Counted from the stretch's first letter, positions 49,347 through 61,560 are shown. The stretch: DNA of 64,000 bases from Phorcus lineatus (GCA_921293015.1 OV121088.1:3472001-3536000); one strand, 5' to 3'. Notes: a model not told the origin generated them from the letters alone. Numbers and translations: made by a program.

Positions 49347-52300
49347 ATGGGGATTCCTGAATATATCAAAGAAGTAACCCAAGCCCTCAAAAACGACGAA
49401 CGAATATCACGAACACGGTCAGAATACGTGAACAAGTTTTGTGGACTTCTTCACGCTAGAGCCAAAATTCTGCGATTAAAGGACTCCCATCTATCAGTCA
49501 TCAGGAAGATGTACGAGTACGGAATGCTGCTCCTTGAAGAGAGGATCCTGATGTCTTGTGTGCGTAGTCAATCTGAAGACATCAAACCTTATAAACTAGA
49601 ACACAACATCAAGTTAACAGAGTTCAACTTTATGTCACAGTTCAAAGAGGAGCTTGAAACCGAGGAGTCTCCCGACTATGATGATCTTGTTTATAGCCGG
49701 AGTGCTGCGAAAGGTAGGTATTTAAGAGGCAGACTTTATTTGTTAATATATATATATTTTGTTATTGTTTCACGATGTTTTGGAGTAGATACTTACTTCT
49801 GCATCAGTTGGAATGTTGAAAAAATATAACATGGGCTCATTTTTGTTTTCTTTTGCTAAGCATATAGCTATATCTCATTTTGTTATTTCCCACATTCCAT
49901 TCAGCATTATGCTAAATCTAATTTTGAGATTTCCCACATTCAACTAAGCATGTAGCTTTATCTCATTTTGTTATTCCCGACATTCCATTAAGCATTATGC
50001 TATATTTTTTTTGTTATTCCCCCGTTCCACTAAGCATATAGCTATATCTCATTTCGTTATTTCCCACATTCCACTAAGCATACAGCTATATCTCATTTTC
50101 TTATTCCCAACATTCCACTTAGCATTATACTATATCTCATTTTGTTATTCACCAAGAATTCACTAAGCATGATGCTATATTTTGTTTTGTTATTCCCCAC
50201 ATTCCACTAAGCATATAGCTATATCTCATCTTGTTATTCCCCACATTCCAATAGTATTATGTTACATCTCATTTTGTTATTCACCAAGAATTCACTAAGC
50301 ATGATGCTATATTTTGTTTTGTTATTCCCCACATTCCATTTAGAATTATGCTATCTCATTTTGTTATTCCCCACATTCCACCTGATTTAGGAGTAAGCAG
50401 GAGATATCAAGAGATCTCGCATCATACTTCATTATTACTACTCAAATACTTCATAGGTATTTAGTTTTAAATTTATGGTTTGATATACAAACGGAGGCTG
50501 ATAAGATAATGCTAGCACTCATCTTTAACATATCACTAATACCTTTAAAAACATAATACCGGTTTTACGTGAATGACGTGCTTGACAGTTTTTATTTACT
50601 TTTTAGAATTTTGAAAAGTTAAAGATGGTCTGGAGGAGTTTTCAACAATAACAAACCTGAGAAAGGATACACAATTTGTTAAGCATTTCAAATACTTTTT
50701 TGGCCGTGGGTGATCCTGTGCAATCATATGTCCCATAAGTTTGAATCTTGATTCCTGGAGGGGGCATATGGGAGAATGAATTAAACTTGGGTAGACATTC
50801 CAGATGTTGGGCAGAAAATATGGCTTTCAGGATGACCAACGCATCCTTTTACCCTGTAGTAATCCATCTGTATGTCCTGGAGTGATGAATTTTGCATCTT
50901 TGTCTTTGCTAATGAGGTCAAGGAGTCCATTGACGTCGTTTCCATGAAGAAAAAAGTATTCCTAGACAGCCGCCAAAATATCCATAGCACCCTTCAGCCA
51001 GCCTTACAAGGTTACAAAATGAGCTAGGTTCAAGGATTTCAGTCAGACAATTTACACTGGCATTTATAAATGCAGCCTTTTTAATTCAATAGAAGTCCTC
51101 TCATTGATCAGGATAATTTAATGAATGCGTGCCGAGAATGCTTAAATTCATCTAATAAATCAGAATTCTTAATGTCCTCAGTGTCCCTGAAAGATACGAA
51201 GAGTTACGAGTACGATGTTGTCTAAGTTTGACGTGTAATAACACTGAGATCCCTGCTGGGGAAGACTTCTTTGATGAGCCCGAGTCAATACTCTCCATTG
51301 ATTACGGATTGAAATGTAACTAGTAGCAACGTGCTGTCTACCACTTCTAGACTTTGAGCACATTTAAATTTGCCAGATATTGTTTTGATAAATGAAACTT
51401 TAATCCCTTGTCTGTCATCAAAGTGGCCATGGATTCTTTGCTGAAGCACGAAATGTAGACAGTTGGGGTTGAATACATTTATTTCGAGGCCCTGTGATGT
51501 TCATTCATCATCTTAGTAACTTCAGCACACACTGTCATAAACACTGTGGCAGACAATCATTGATTTTGGATTGCAAATTGAATGACCATTTGACGCCTTT
51601 GACAAATGACTCGTCGTCCCCTACTTGATTCCATGAAGCATCTGCAGGCTCAGAGATCTCACTATAGACAAACAGAGCTTCGGTTTTTACTCCGTTCTTG
51701 AAGCAAGATCAGTGAAAATCACTTTATATACCATATCTGTCAATCATAACATGCTTCAATTGAGTTGGTGGCTGGCTCCAAAGTTCTTCTGAAAGTAAAT
51801 CCATAGATTGGTGCAGTTTGCTTCAAATTAACTTGTACATTTGACAGTTACTTTCCACATTTCTTGCTACTTTTTCTTGAACCTTGCAAGAGTATTAAAT
51901 CGTCCTTTGTGTCCCGCTCCATGATACACATACTGACCTGAAGGTAGCACTTATCCATCTATGAGATTGATATCATTGCAATGCACCTTTCATCCTTTTA
52001 CTTGAGAAAAACTTGAGTAACCACTTTGGCAACATCTTTTTTGTAACTCATCAAGGAAAGAAGCCAAGACATCCTTGATATTCCTTCTTTCTGCTTCCCG
52101 AAGCCCCACTGTGAGGAATATGAGTGCCGCTGTACCCTTAAAATGACTTGTACTTGAACACGTTGTACAACCACACAATCACACATACACGTCCATTGAT
52201 TGAGTGGAATCATGTGTAATCGAAAACAATAACAACTGAGAGTGCTGATGCGGCTGAGAAGGGTTTCTTCTCGCATGGTGTTGTTTCTTCTTGTTGCAAA

Positions 52301-55300
52301 TTAAACTAAATCCCCTATTCCCGAGTAGAACTGTACACAACGTCTTGTTCTCTTAACCACCTAGTCTGAAGTCAGGTGGCTCAATGACCGACCACTTGAT
52401 TATTTTCCCCACTAATACAAGTCCAACTTGACAAGTCACTAGTTGTAGCTCGGCTTGAGAATTTCTTACCCGGAGGCGTGCCTGCACCTTGAATCGTGTA
52501 CTGAGCTTGTTAACTAGATGACATATCCTTTCAAATTCCAACCACACATCCTTTTCTCTTGTGGACATCGCTGCACCACCTTGATAGGTTCTATCCTGCT
52601 GTTTGCCAATGATCAAGCCAAGCCAGTTATGGTTTATGTATCCACACTCTTGCTCTAAGTAAACTCTTAAAAAAAAGAGACTTGACATTCATGCGAAATT
52701 CATCTTTTCGAAACGGTTAAAAAAAATTTCATGATACATACCTGTAATTTAAATAAAGGCTTGCTCAAAAGTGTAAATTTACCAAAAACAATGGCCCTTA
52801 AAGTTTACGTTGTGTTCAGGGACAAAAACGAGCGATTCGTCCAAATGCATTTTCTGCCAAAGCACGTGCAGCATGAGATCATGAAGGTTTACATGCAGAC
52901 ACGTCTGCTTTAGGGGTATAAAAATCCATATCAGCCGCTGTTCATTCAGACTACATAACATCGGTACAGCGACCTGAAGAATGCCAATACTGAACAGAGT
53001 GCAAAGCTATTGGCAGACTGCAAGCAGGAGCGACGCAGCGAGATGTTGCAACACACTTTGGCGTGTCCAGACAGACCATCTCTTCAATATGGACCCGTTT
53101 CAACAACCGAAAACCTAATGATAAGGTCAGGCAGAGCAAGGGTGACTACTCGGGCCCAAGATCGTTACATCTGACTGCTCCACCTTCGGGAACGCACCAG
53201 GACAGCAACGTCAACAACAACGCAAATACCAGGTCTGCGTCGAATTTCCGATCAAAGGTACACAACAACCTGAGAGATGCTGGGCTTTTTCCACGACGAC
53301 CGGTTCGACGTCCCGTTTTAAAGAGAAGTAACGCATGAATTTGATTATTACAAATTAGTATCTGTATTCGCTTCACTTATATCAATCAATAGAGCCAAAA
53401 AATTTGAAAATATACGCTTTAATTCGACTACTAGGAGACCTTTTATACCCCTGTTTTGGATAGCCGCCTAATGAGACTGGCGAACGCTTACACAAAATCA
53501 CCGAAGCATGACTCGAAGCCACGCCCAGTGTGTGACGTGCTAGTGGGCAGCTGAAAGCCGAGCCCTTTGATTTTCTCTGTATTTTTAAGCTAATTCAACA
53601 GCAAAATAGAGGCAATAGCATGACCGAAATAATTCCAAAATACGATATATAACGGCTTCATGATATCAACTTTCCCTCTCAGTCGTCAAATCCATCTTAA
53701 TTAGACTGTGACAATCCTGGGACGCGGTTTTCTTGGGTGGGTTTATATCAAAAAGGTAAAGAACTTGGTCGGTGAGAGATCCAATTACAATGGGATATCA
53801 CGTAGTGTTACAACATGTATTTATCGATATGAAGTTATAAATTGTCTCGAAAAAATGAAGATTTTTGTAAAAAAACGGGAGACAAATGTGGAAACGTTTT
53901 TTATGACTATAGAACAAATAATTTTGTTTCACTTCACTTTCATGACAACTTAGTACTTATTGGAATATTCGTTTGTATTTAACTAACACATATCATATTC
54001 TTATCTAGTATAACATCTCACACCGTGTTGCAATATCTCTGTCTTTGAATTTAACATTAAATGACATGAAAACATACCTGACGCAAGCGTTAGACACATC
54101 CTATGTAATGTATTCTATCTCTATTACATAAATCAATTAATTTTTAAAAAAAATTGTTTTTGAGTCTCTCATAACCCTATTGGGTGGCATTTGTGCTTTT
54201 AATAAACTTCTGTATTTTAACGAATGTTGTACAAATGGTGAGACATAAATAAACTACTACTACTATTGTAATCCTAAAGAATGTTGGGTCCCGTTATTCA
54301 CGATGTACTTTTTTAAATGTGTGTCATCGTCCTTAGAGGTGCATGAGCCAAATCTCCTCTTAATTTATTGGTTGAATATATATTCTACAAGTTCATTGGT
54401 TCAAAATGACTGGACGCCGTGACAATAAACTAAGTACCAGTCGAATGCCAAGAGTTACGCCATTATGACAGGACATACATTCCGCTTGGCGGGTCCGAGG
54501 CGTTAAAATTCAAAAGGTATAATTAGAGACCATTAAATCAAGAATTGAAATTGAATGCGATAGGATTACATAACGGCCACCTGTGTGTCATAAAAAACAA
54601 ACTAGTTAAACCAATTTGATTGTTGTGAAAACATTTGGCAGACGTCGTAATTGATGAACAACTTAAATTCAAGGTTAACCTTAGTGACTTAAGGCTACCT
54701 TAGAGTTTTGTGCAACGGAACCCAGGAAATTATCTTTGGATGTACATTTATGATGTATGACCTACAAATGTGATAGGATTTGACTTCCACTTAGCTATTC
54801 TTACGACGATATCAACAATAATGTCTCACTCACCATACACTACTACATGCCTACATTACATTTAGAAAACTGTGAACGCCAAAATACATAAAAATGTGGA
54901 TATCATAATCAAATAATCCATGGTCAATAATACATTCAATTTTTTTTTATTATTTCAGTTGACTGAAAAAATATATAAATATAATGGAGAATTGTTTTTT
55001 AAAATAATCAGTCCAATGCAATTTAGCATTAATAGTAAATTCTGAGTTTTGTTGTAATAGCATAAAAATTAAATTGAAAATGCCAAAAGAAATTAAAACC
55101 AGTCGATGTTGTTCAATCTGTCTCGGTTTTGATTGCTTGTCGTCTCTTCTGTTTCTGAGCCACTCGAACTGTCATTTGGTTCATATAAGTAAGGAAAAGT
55201 ATCGTCCCCGTCAATTGAAATTAGCGTTTCTGAACATGATGAGACACATTCCATAGATAATGATATCTCGCTTTCTGAATTGCTGGTGGACATTATGCGT

Positions 55301-58300
55301 TAATACTTAATAAAGGTTATATTTTTATGGGAATAAGGATGCCGGTGCATCCCTCAATATAATGTCCAATAAGTGAGCATAGTTCATGTAAGAAATACTT
55401 CCGGGATCTCACGCGTTAGCGCAATCTTATAACTATGACAACATGGCGCAGGGTCGTGACTTTGAAAAACATTCCGTAGGAAAGTGCACACAGCATCGTA
55501 TTTAATCAGGGTCTTGCGCTTGCAAAAATAGAAATATCCAGACAATGAATTAAACAATAGATTCCTTTAAGGTTTGAGTTGTTTGGATAACGTTTAGTAG
55601 GTAAAACCGACAGTTAAACTGTGAGATTTACTATCGGCTAGTGTTGTTTTACATAACGAGCGAATGATGATATGCCAACTAGCACGTCACGAAAGATTCA
55701 CGCTTCAGTGACCACGGGGCCTTTCAGGTTCTGCTCGCCGGTCGTAATTAGGCAATTAAATTACAAAGCCGTAATTATGTTGTTTAGCGGCCGATTTCAG
55801 AAATTTAAAGTTGAGTCCACGTCAAATTGTAATCCCTTTTAACGAATTCCGAAATCGACCATAGGGCATTTCACCCGATCTTTAAAGTTTCATCTGGCGG
55901 AACGTCTCCAGTGGTGTCAACAGAGGATGAGATGGGCACGTGCAAGGTGGAGAACACTTCTCTTCACTGATGAGTCCCGTTTTCTGCTTTGACGAAGTGA
56001 TGGACGAGCATGGTATACCGACGTCGTTGAGAAGGTTATGCTGCCAACTGTGTTCAGGAGGTTGTCCCGTTTGGAGTCGGGAGTGTCATGGTGTGGGCCG
56101 GGATTCATCACGATGAAGGAAACCCCTTGTGCATGTTGTGGGTAACCTCACAGGAGTACGGTATAGGTACTTGATCCTACAGCCTTACGTTTTTCCTCAC
56201 ATCAACGTCCATGGTGGTCTCTTTCAGCAGGACAATGCTTGACCACATGTTGCACGTGTTTGTCAAGACCTTTTACAGCGTAACAATGTCCATTGCCACG
56301 GCCAGCCAGGTCACCAGATTTGTCACCAATTGAGCATCTGTGGGACGAACTGGATCGACGCGTGCACAGTAGGAATCCAACACCCCAAACACTTCCAGGA
56401 CTTCTTGCAGCACTTCAGCACGAATGGCAGAACATTCCACAGGCTGTGATTGACAACTTGATTGCATCCATGGGTGGTCAGTGCTAAGCAATATTCAATG
56501 CCAATGGTGGCCATACCCGATACTGACATTTGTGCACCCCTGTGATGTTGAAACACTTGTGCGCCTGTGCATTTCAAGATCATGCTTATTCTGAATAAAC
56601 TTTACTGAACAGAGATCTTCAAACAGCGTTTTGGTTTTCATTTCAATGTTAAACTTGCATCTGTGGTCTTTATATTGAACTTTGAAAGTCAGTGTCAAGT
56701 TTCTTTTTTTTAAAGAGTTTATATCCCCCGTTTGGCCGATTTATTCTTCTCCACAAAAAGCGCATTTTATAACATATATTGGCAAAACTAACTCAAAACT
56801 AACTCAAACACCTACGCAATAACCCTTTTTGAATCAGTATTATTGAACGTTCATCAATATATGTCACAGCTAAATTACATTCGTTTCTGTACCTATCTTT
56901 TTGTATAAAAACCAAGTTGCAGAACTGTAACTATAAACCTCTATCATGCGCGTTGTCAGGGTTTCGAAAAGAATGTTTTGGCGGAGAAAATTATATCATT
57001 ACGACCAAGACCAAAGGATTAAACTGCAAACGTAGATGTTTATCAGTTTTACCAACCATTCATAGCTGTTCGGTTTATGTAAACTTAATTTTTACCAGGT
57101 CCTCATCCTATCAACCCAGTGTTGAGCCTGCACAGCAGGGAACTAATCCAGACTCTGAACATAGTAGGAACGACAGTGCTCGACGAACTAGTTAAACATG
57201 ACGTCATCACTGACTCGGACGAGGAGGTCATTGCATCCGGGCATACCCGCCATGATCAGAATCGTCACCTTTTGGCTGTACTGTCAACGTCACCTCCAGA
57301 AAAAGACTTGGGTTGTTTTGTGGATTTTTTGCAGGTCAACCACAAACCCCTTGGGACAAAATTTGCGGAAACAGTAAGAGAGTATGCTTCAGAACCACCG
57401 GACCAAATATGTGCAGCTTGCACAGTGATTACATTGGTGGATCCTGGCAGAATCGCCAAGGTGATGTTTGAAAAGAGAAATATCCCCAGTAATTTCTACA
57501 GGGATTTGGTGAGTCCTCATCTAAGTAACGAGAAGAAGTGGAAGCTCATAAGGAAGAAGGGTCTGGAGGAAGAAGCAATACTCGCCCTCAGACCAAAGTA
57601 TGATCACTTCTTCTTCATGTTCAAGGGAGTACGAGACCTTACGTGCACCTGCAATGATTCTGATATAGACATACCTGGTGAGTGCTTTCCTGTTGGGTTC
57701 TTGAACAGTATAATTAAAATCGACCGTGTCACGAGGAATCATAGTTTCAAAATATTTCATTTTCAAGGGTAGAAACTTGATTGCTGGTTTCCTTTCTATA
57801 AAGTATCACGACGGCCAGCATTTTCGTATAGTCTAATATTTGTACAGCGGAGACACAACCTAGTCATCAGCGGGCAAGTCACATAATCTTTTTAAAAAAT
57901 TCAGACTGTGTTTTTGAAGCGATTGCTATGAGCAGCTATATTGTAAACTCACACTGTTAGCTTATAACACTGATTTTCTACATGTATTTGTTATGTTGAC
58001 GGAGGGATTTTTAAGGCCCATTGAAGTTTTTAAACATCCAACTTATCAGGTTTAAAATCTGTAAGATATTTATTTATTTATCAACTGATAGCCGAGATGA
58101 GATAATTTCTACTTGCCATTTTTTCTAAGATTTGAGTTATGCTAATCAAATAATAAAACAGTCTCTCCGTTCTAGCAAACCAAGTCAGGTAACTTTAATT
58201 TAATAAATTAAATAATCTACATATCCCTAGAAGTACTTAAATCAACTGTGACGACAAAAATATACCGTTTTTAAAAACGGTTTTTAATTACTCATGTGTT

Positions 58301-59569
58301 TGTTTATCGAGGAGTCGAAAACTATTGCTCGACTTTTACCTGTTATATTCAGATTTCTTGTGGCGTATATACCATCTACGTATCTTTTCATGTTTTCAGC
58401 ACCACTTTTATACAGGACGAGTTCCAAGAACTCAGGACCAAGTTCCTTCAGAAGATGGTCTGCGAAGGTGAATATTTTCATTGATCCTGCGCCACAGGGA
58501 AATTGTATCTGCTGAGATCGAATCGTTCCATGATAAGCATCACGGCATTTTCCTCGTATTGCTGACGACTGGTTTCTCATCACTGTATAATGCATATTGC
58601 TTTTTCACCCAATGTGTGATATGTCAAGTATCCTTCAGCAAAGTAACCTTACCTCAACGCCCTCTCACACTGGCGCTGCAAATCATTTAAGTCATTTCAT
58701 TTGGTTTGTAATAATGGTGATACGAGGCGAATGCCGTAAGAGGATTTACGAATTGTAGAAACTTGGGGTTTAAAATACCCCGTTGAAGCGGGAGTAAAAT
58801 CATTTTGTGAATGCATACGTTGTATCAATAACGCAGGTCAATTTAAATGACTTACTGACATGAAATTGTTGAAACATATTTTAATAGTCTAATCTAATTT
58901 TGTACGTACCTATAAATTGATCTTCGATTATTCTTGTCTTTGACCCAACTTTGAAAATTGGGTTCCAAGAATTCAGGAACTGAAGAAATGGATAACGTTG
59001 TGGCCGAACTTCGAAATTTGAGGAGCAGTGAGTAACCTTAAATTGTTTTTCTTTATGAACGATAAATAGTCATAAAAACACCTTTGCGTTCAGTCTGTAC
59101 TGGAAATGTTTCTTTCTGTATACTAGTCTTAGGCCTATATTGAGTTCACTTTCAACCTTTCACTTGCGTGATCGGCTTCGGATCAAGAGGTCCCAGGTTC
59201 GAATCCCGCCAGGGTCTCGGCAACTCTATCTGAAGTAGAGAACTTTCCTACATGCAGTAAGTTTTGGATGCAGTACCATCCATAGTTCTCTAGTTTCAGT
59301 CATTGTCGAAGGTTTTACCGCAATTCAGTAACAATGGTGTTGCCGGCTTTCTTACTGCAATTATAATAGCAGCCATGATAAAACTGAGTCTTAAAAGCGG
59401 CTTGAAATCCTAAATCGTCTCACTTCAACCTGTCACATTATTGTATCTTTGCATCTGACATTATATTTTACATTGATAATCGTCCTACGTTTCTTTACCA
59501 AATGAGGTATGTAAAATGACATTTTCAGGTCTAGATGATTTGAGACGAACCGTCGATTACCAAAGAGAA
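49347..59569 (+). CDS. CARD-like domain and coiled-coil protein (3' end beyond window)
   Basis: Exons seen are 49347-49713 (ATG; donor AAAG/GTAGGT), 57099-57677 (acceptor TTTACCAG; donor CTG/GTGAGT), 58400-58467, 58977-59027 and 59529-59569. Exon 1 gives 122 residues of a charged helical region I do not recognise. Exon 2 joins in phase 1 and begins PHPINPVLSLHSRELIQTL. Residues about 128-215 fit a CARD-type death fold (LDELVKHDVITDSDEEVI, then LLAVL and FVDFLQ), and a second helical segment follows (NFYRDLVSPHLSNEKKWKL). Exons 3-5 give coiled-coil sequence (DEFQELRTKFLQKM, MDNVVAELRNLRS, LDDLRRTVDYQRE) and agree in phase with one another. The exon 2 to 3 phase does not match in that frame, so an exon is probably missed. 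A CARD followed by coiled coils suggests an adaptor in innate immune or cell-death signalling, but the family is not identified. Introns are loaded with transposon relics. Confidence 0.6.
49847..50385. repeat. Minisatellite of about 45-bp units in CARD gene intron 1
   Basis: About a dozen imperfect units containing TATCTCATTTTGTTATTCCC, CACATTCCACTAAGCAT and ATAGCTA. It starts about 130 bp after the donor of exon 1. Unit length varies because of small deletions. Confidence 0.9.
50640..52690 (-). pseudogene. Decayed minus-strand coding relic of unknown family
   Basis: Protein-like stretches occur in shifting minus-strand frames: 52688-52353 (includes KDVWLEFERICHLVNKLSTR and VGLVLVGKIIKWSVIEPPD), 52178-51990 (GTAALIFLTVGLREAERRN, then IKDVLASFLDEL), about 51700-51550 (KTEALFVYSEISEPADASW) and 50990-50640 (FKLMGHMI in one frame). 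Stops and shifts break every part, and no introns are evident, as in a processed pseudogene or an old transposon open frame. I cannot name the parent. It lies in intron 1 of the CARD gene, opposite in strand. Confidence 0.4.
52950..53323 (+). pseudogene. Tc1-like transposase relic, N-terminal half
   Basis: The helix-turn-helix of a Tc1-type transposase is readable (AIGRLQAGATQRDVATHFGV, SRQTISSIWTRF), followed after frame changes by DNA-binding region remnants and by GLFPRRPVRRPVLK. Reading then stops at 53323, where a foreign 2.56-kb segment begins; the continuation is at 55888. The relic has a stop just before the helix-turn-helix and internal shifts, so it was already decaying. Confidence 0.8.
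54658..54722. repeat. Dispersed MITE end (TTTTGTGCAACGG motif)
   Basis: AAGGTTAACCTTAG, CTTAAGGCTACCTTAGAG and GTTTTGTGCAACGGAACCC form the end of a partly self-complementary repeat, related to units at 39020-39196. It lies within the segment inserted in the Tc1 relic. Confidence 0.4.
55093..55293 (-). CDS. Candidate first exon of an element gene (acidic, possibly P2X7-C-domain type)
   Basis: An open minus-strand frame starts ATG at 55293 and runs 66 codons, rich in Ser, Glu and Asp, with GDDTFPYLYEPNDSS and RLNNIDWF at its end. The order (acidic start, PYxxEP, then RLxNxDW) recalls multi-copy invertebrate proteins carrying the zinc-binding domain of the P2X7 C-terminus, in which a WCxCGxC motif normally follows. 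That motif was not found downstream, so the gene is either spliced on to an unseen exon or broken. Confidence 0.3.
   Translation of the reverse strand: MSTSNSESEISLSMECVSSCSETLISIDGDDTFPYLYEPNDSSSGSETEETTSNQNRDRLNNIDWF
55888..56487 (+). pseudogene. Tc1-like transposase relic, catalytic half
   Basis: Reads FHLAERLQWCQQRMRWARA, then LLFTDESRF with the first catalytic Asp, a damaged QQDNA block, and RSPDLSPIEHLWDELDRRV with the final Glu of the DDE/D34E triad; it ends near IASMGGQC at 56487. Internal stops (for example after SRFLL and after QDNA) make it inactive. The family acts by cut-and-paste at TA sites. The outer ends of the element were not defined; an AATAAA follows at about 56594. Confidence 0.85.
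59171..59215 (+). repeat. tRNA-like B box, possible SINE
   Basis: GGTTCGAATCC (about 59196-59206) is a perfect RNA polymerase III B box inside a GTCCCAGG...CCCGCC context. The flanks do not fold into a proper T arm or full cloverleaf, so a decayed tRNA-derived SINE is more likely than a tRNA gene. Confidence 0.35.
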
Positions 59570-59609
59570 GTAAGTTTTGTGACTTTATTTAACTGTTTCC
59601 TAACCAATC

Positions 59610-61560
59610 ATTTCATGTTAACCGTAAAAATAGACAAAAGCTTTTGTTTAGCATAAGATTAGATAAAATATGATGAATAACAAAAGCCCTTGAATTGATA
59701 GATTCCCTATAGATCTTGGATCTTGGAAGCTGGGATCTTTTAGGTTTCAAGAAACAATATAAAATGGCACTAACTATGAAGAGAGGAGTTATAACTTGAA
59801 TTCCAAAAGCTAACAAAAACAGGACTTTATTGAAAAGGTGGAGACCAATTACTTTATCAAATTCTTTATATGAAATAAGTAGTGCATGCATATCTAGCCG
59901 GTCAAAATCAACTTTAGACTTTTTTAACTGGATTTATTCCAGGCAGAAAACTAAGTGAAAGTACAAGATGTTTTTAACTCAAAAAGAGATATTCCAGGTT
60001 TGTTTGTGTTAATCGATTTTGAAAAAGCTTTTGACACAGTCTCTAAAGATTTCATGAATTTTGTTATGAAGTTATGAAACATCTTCATTTGTTCTACAAA
60101 ATGGACATGTCTATGATTTCTTTTCCTATTGAGCGAGGCTGCAGGCAAGGTGGTCCTTTATCGCTTTCTTTTTGTAGCTGAAATACTTAGTTGTATGATT
60201 AGACAAAATTAAGACATAAAAGGGATTGTGATTGATGATCGATGAATATGAATTAGAACAATATGCTGATGATACCGAATTGTTTTTAGATGGATCAGAA
60301 GATGATTTATTTGCTGCAGTTGATACTATTTATACTTTTTATCTTATGTCAGGGTTAAGGAAAATATTGATTAGACGAAGGCAATTATGATTCGCTCAAA
60401 AGAAGGTAGCAGTGACATACTTCGTCTAGAATTAGAGATAGAATTGCAAATAAATGAAGTTTCGGTATTAGATTTACACCTGATTTAAAGTACCTTCAGG
60501 TAATCAACACGAGAAAAAGACTTAATAGATTACTAGCAACTTGGACAAAAAGGCATTGAACATTGATTGGCAAAATAAATGTCATCAATACTCTTTCAAA
60601 ATCAGTACATGTTTTCAATAGTCTACCTAACGTAAGAGGATTGTTTTCAGATTTATTTGGAATTATAAAAATAACAAAACTTAAACTGACCGCTTAAAGA
60701 AAGATTTTACAAAAATATAAACTCTTATCTGACTATACTTACCCTCATATCTGCCAAAAATGGGAAAATGTATTTCATAATACTTATTTAACCTGGAAAC
60801 TGATTTTTGATACTTGCAGGATGAATGTTAAGATGTTAAACGTCTCGATTTTCAATTTGAAGTTTGCACAGACTTGTTTATACTAACAGAGAGGTTTTTA
60901 AAATTTAACTTGTTGACAATAAAGTATGGAGTCTTTGTATGGTTGATAATGAAACCTTATGTTATGAAAATTGAGAATGTAGGGTAATCCAGACGTTCTT
61001 GGGAGATCTTGAAAGTTGGATAACCAAAAATATACACACATTGAATATAACAAAAATTCTGATTTGGTTTTGGACAGGTAATTGCCCATTGTTACTTCAT
61101 ACATTACTCTCTGCAAACAAATATATTCACACATGCACTTTAAACAATTCATTACAATAATTAAAAAACTTATAAAAAGATATTTTCAGTGTGGAAAAAT
61201 TCCTAGCCAAAAGAAACAATATTTCAGAAATTTTATCTAAGAAATGGTTACCAATATTCCAAATCTTCATTGACTGAAGTTAACATAATAATTACGCATA
61301 ATTTGGCCAAAATTGGATATAAATGTAGTGCAGTATAACTCCATTGATTTTATGTCAGTTTTAACGGCTTTTACAAATGTACACATAAACACCAATAAGG
61401 GAGTTTTTCCTGAGGTTTACAACGGCATAGACATTTCTATTGTACAGGAAATTTAAAGGACAAATCATATTTTGGCTTACATTTGCTTTATTTACCTGAC
61501 GGTTGTTCAAGGCATGCAGGTTTACAGTCCAGAGAGGACTTAGATATTTCAAGGAAGGGC
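59610..61560 (+). mobile_element. L1/Tx1-like LINE reverse transcriptase relic
   Basis: Reverse transcriptase blocks can be followed through many stops and shifts: a WIPKANKNRTLLKRWRPIT stretch (about 59790-59860), VLIDFEKAFDTVSKDF (about 60007-60054), AEILSCMIRQN, EQYADDTELFLDGSEDDLFA (about 60256-60315, with the catalytic YADD), and a C-terminal part with LATWTKRH and KFNLLTIKYGVFVW. The QYADDTxLFLDGS form and the WRPIT/IPK block fit the L1/Tx1 group rather than CR1 or RTE. It is dead and lies in the intron after CARD-gene exon 5. Confidence 0.75.

Larger units (their letters stand above)
53324..55887. mobile_element. Insertion splitting the Tc1 relic, 2.56 kb
   Basis: The 7-bp string TTTAAAG is present on both sides (53317-53323 and 55881-55887). 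Removing the segment with one copy joins the two Tc1 halves in the correct frame (VLK/FHLAERLQW), which shows an insertion after the Tc1 copy. No terminal inverted repeats or poly(A) were found. The only coding-like part is the minus-strand exon candidate at 55093-55293. The class of the element is unknown. Confidence 0.7.

Noticed and set aside
56273..56698. Minus-strand frames opposite the Tc1 catalytic half
   Set aside because: Antisense shadows of the plus-strand transposase relic and its 3' flank.
59171..59215. A functional tRNA gene
   Set aside because: Only the B box is good; acceptor, D and T stems do not pair, so it is kept only as a possible SINE remnant.
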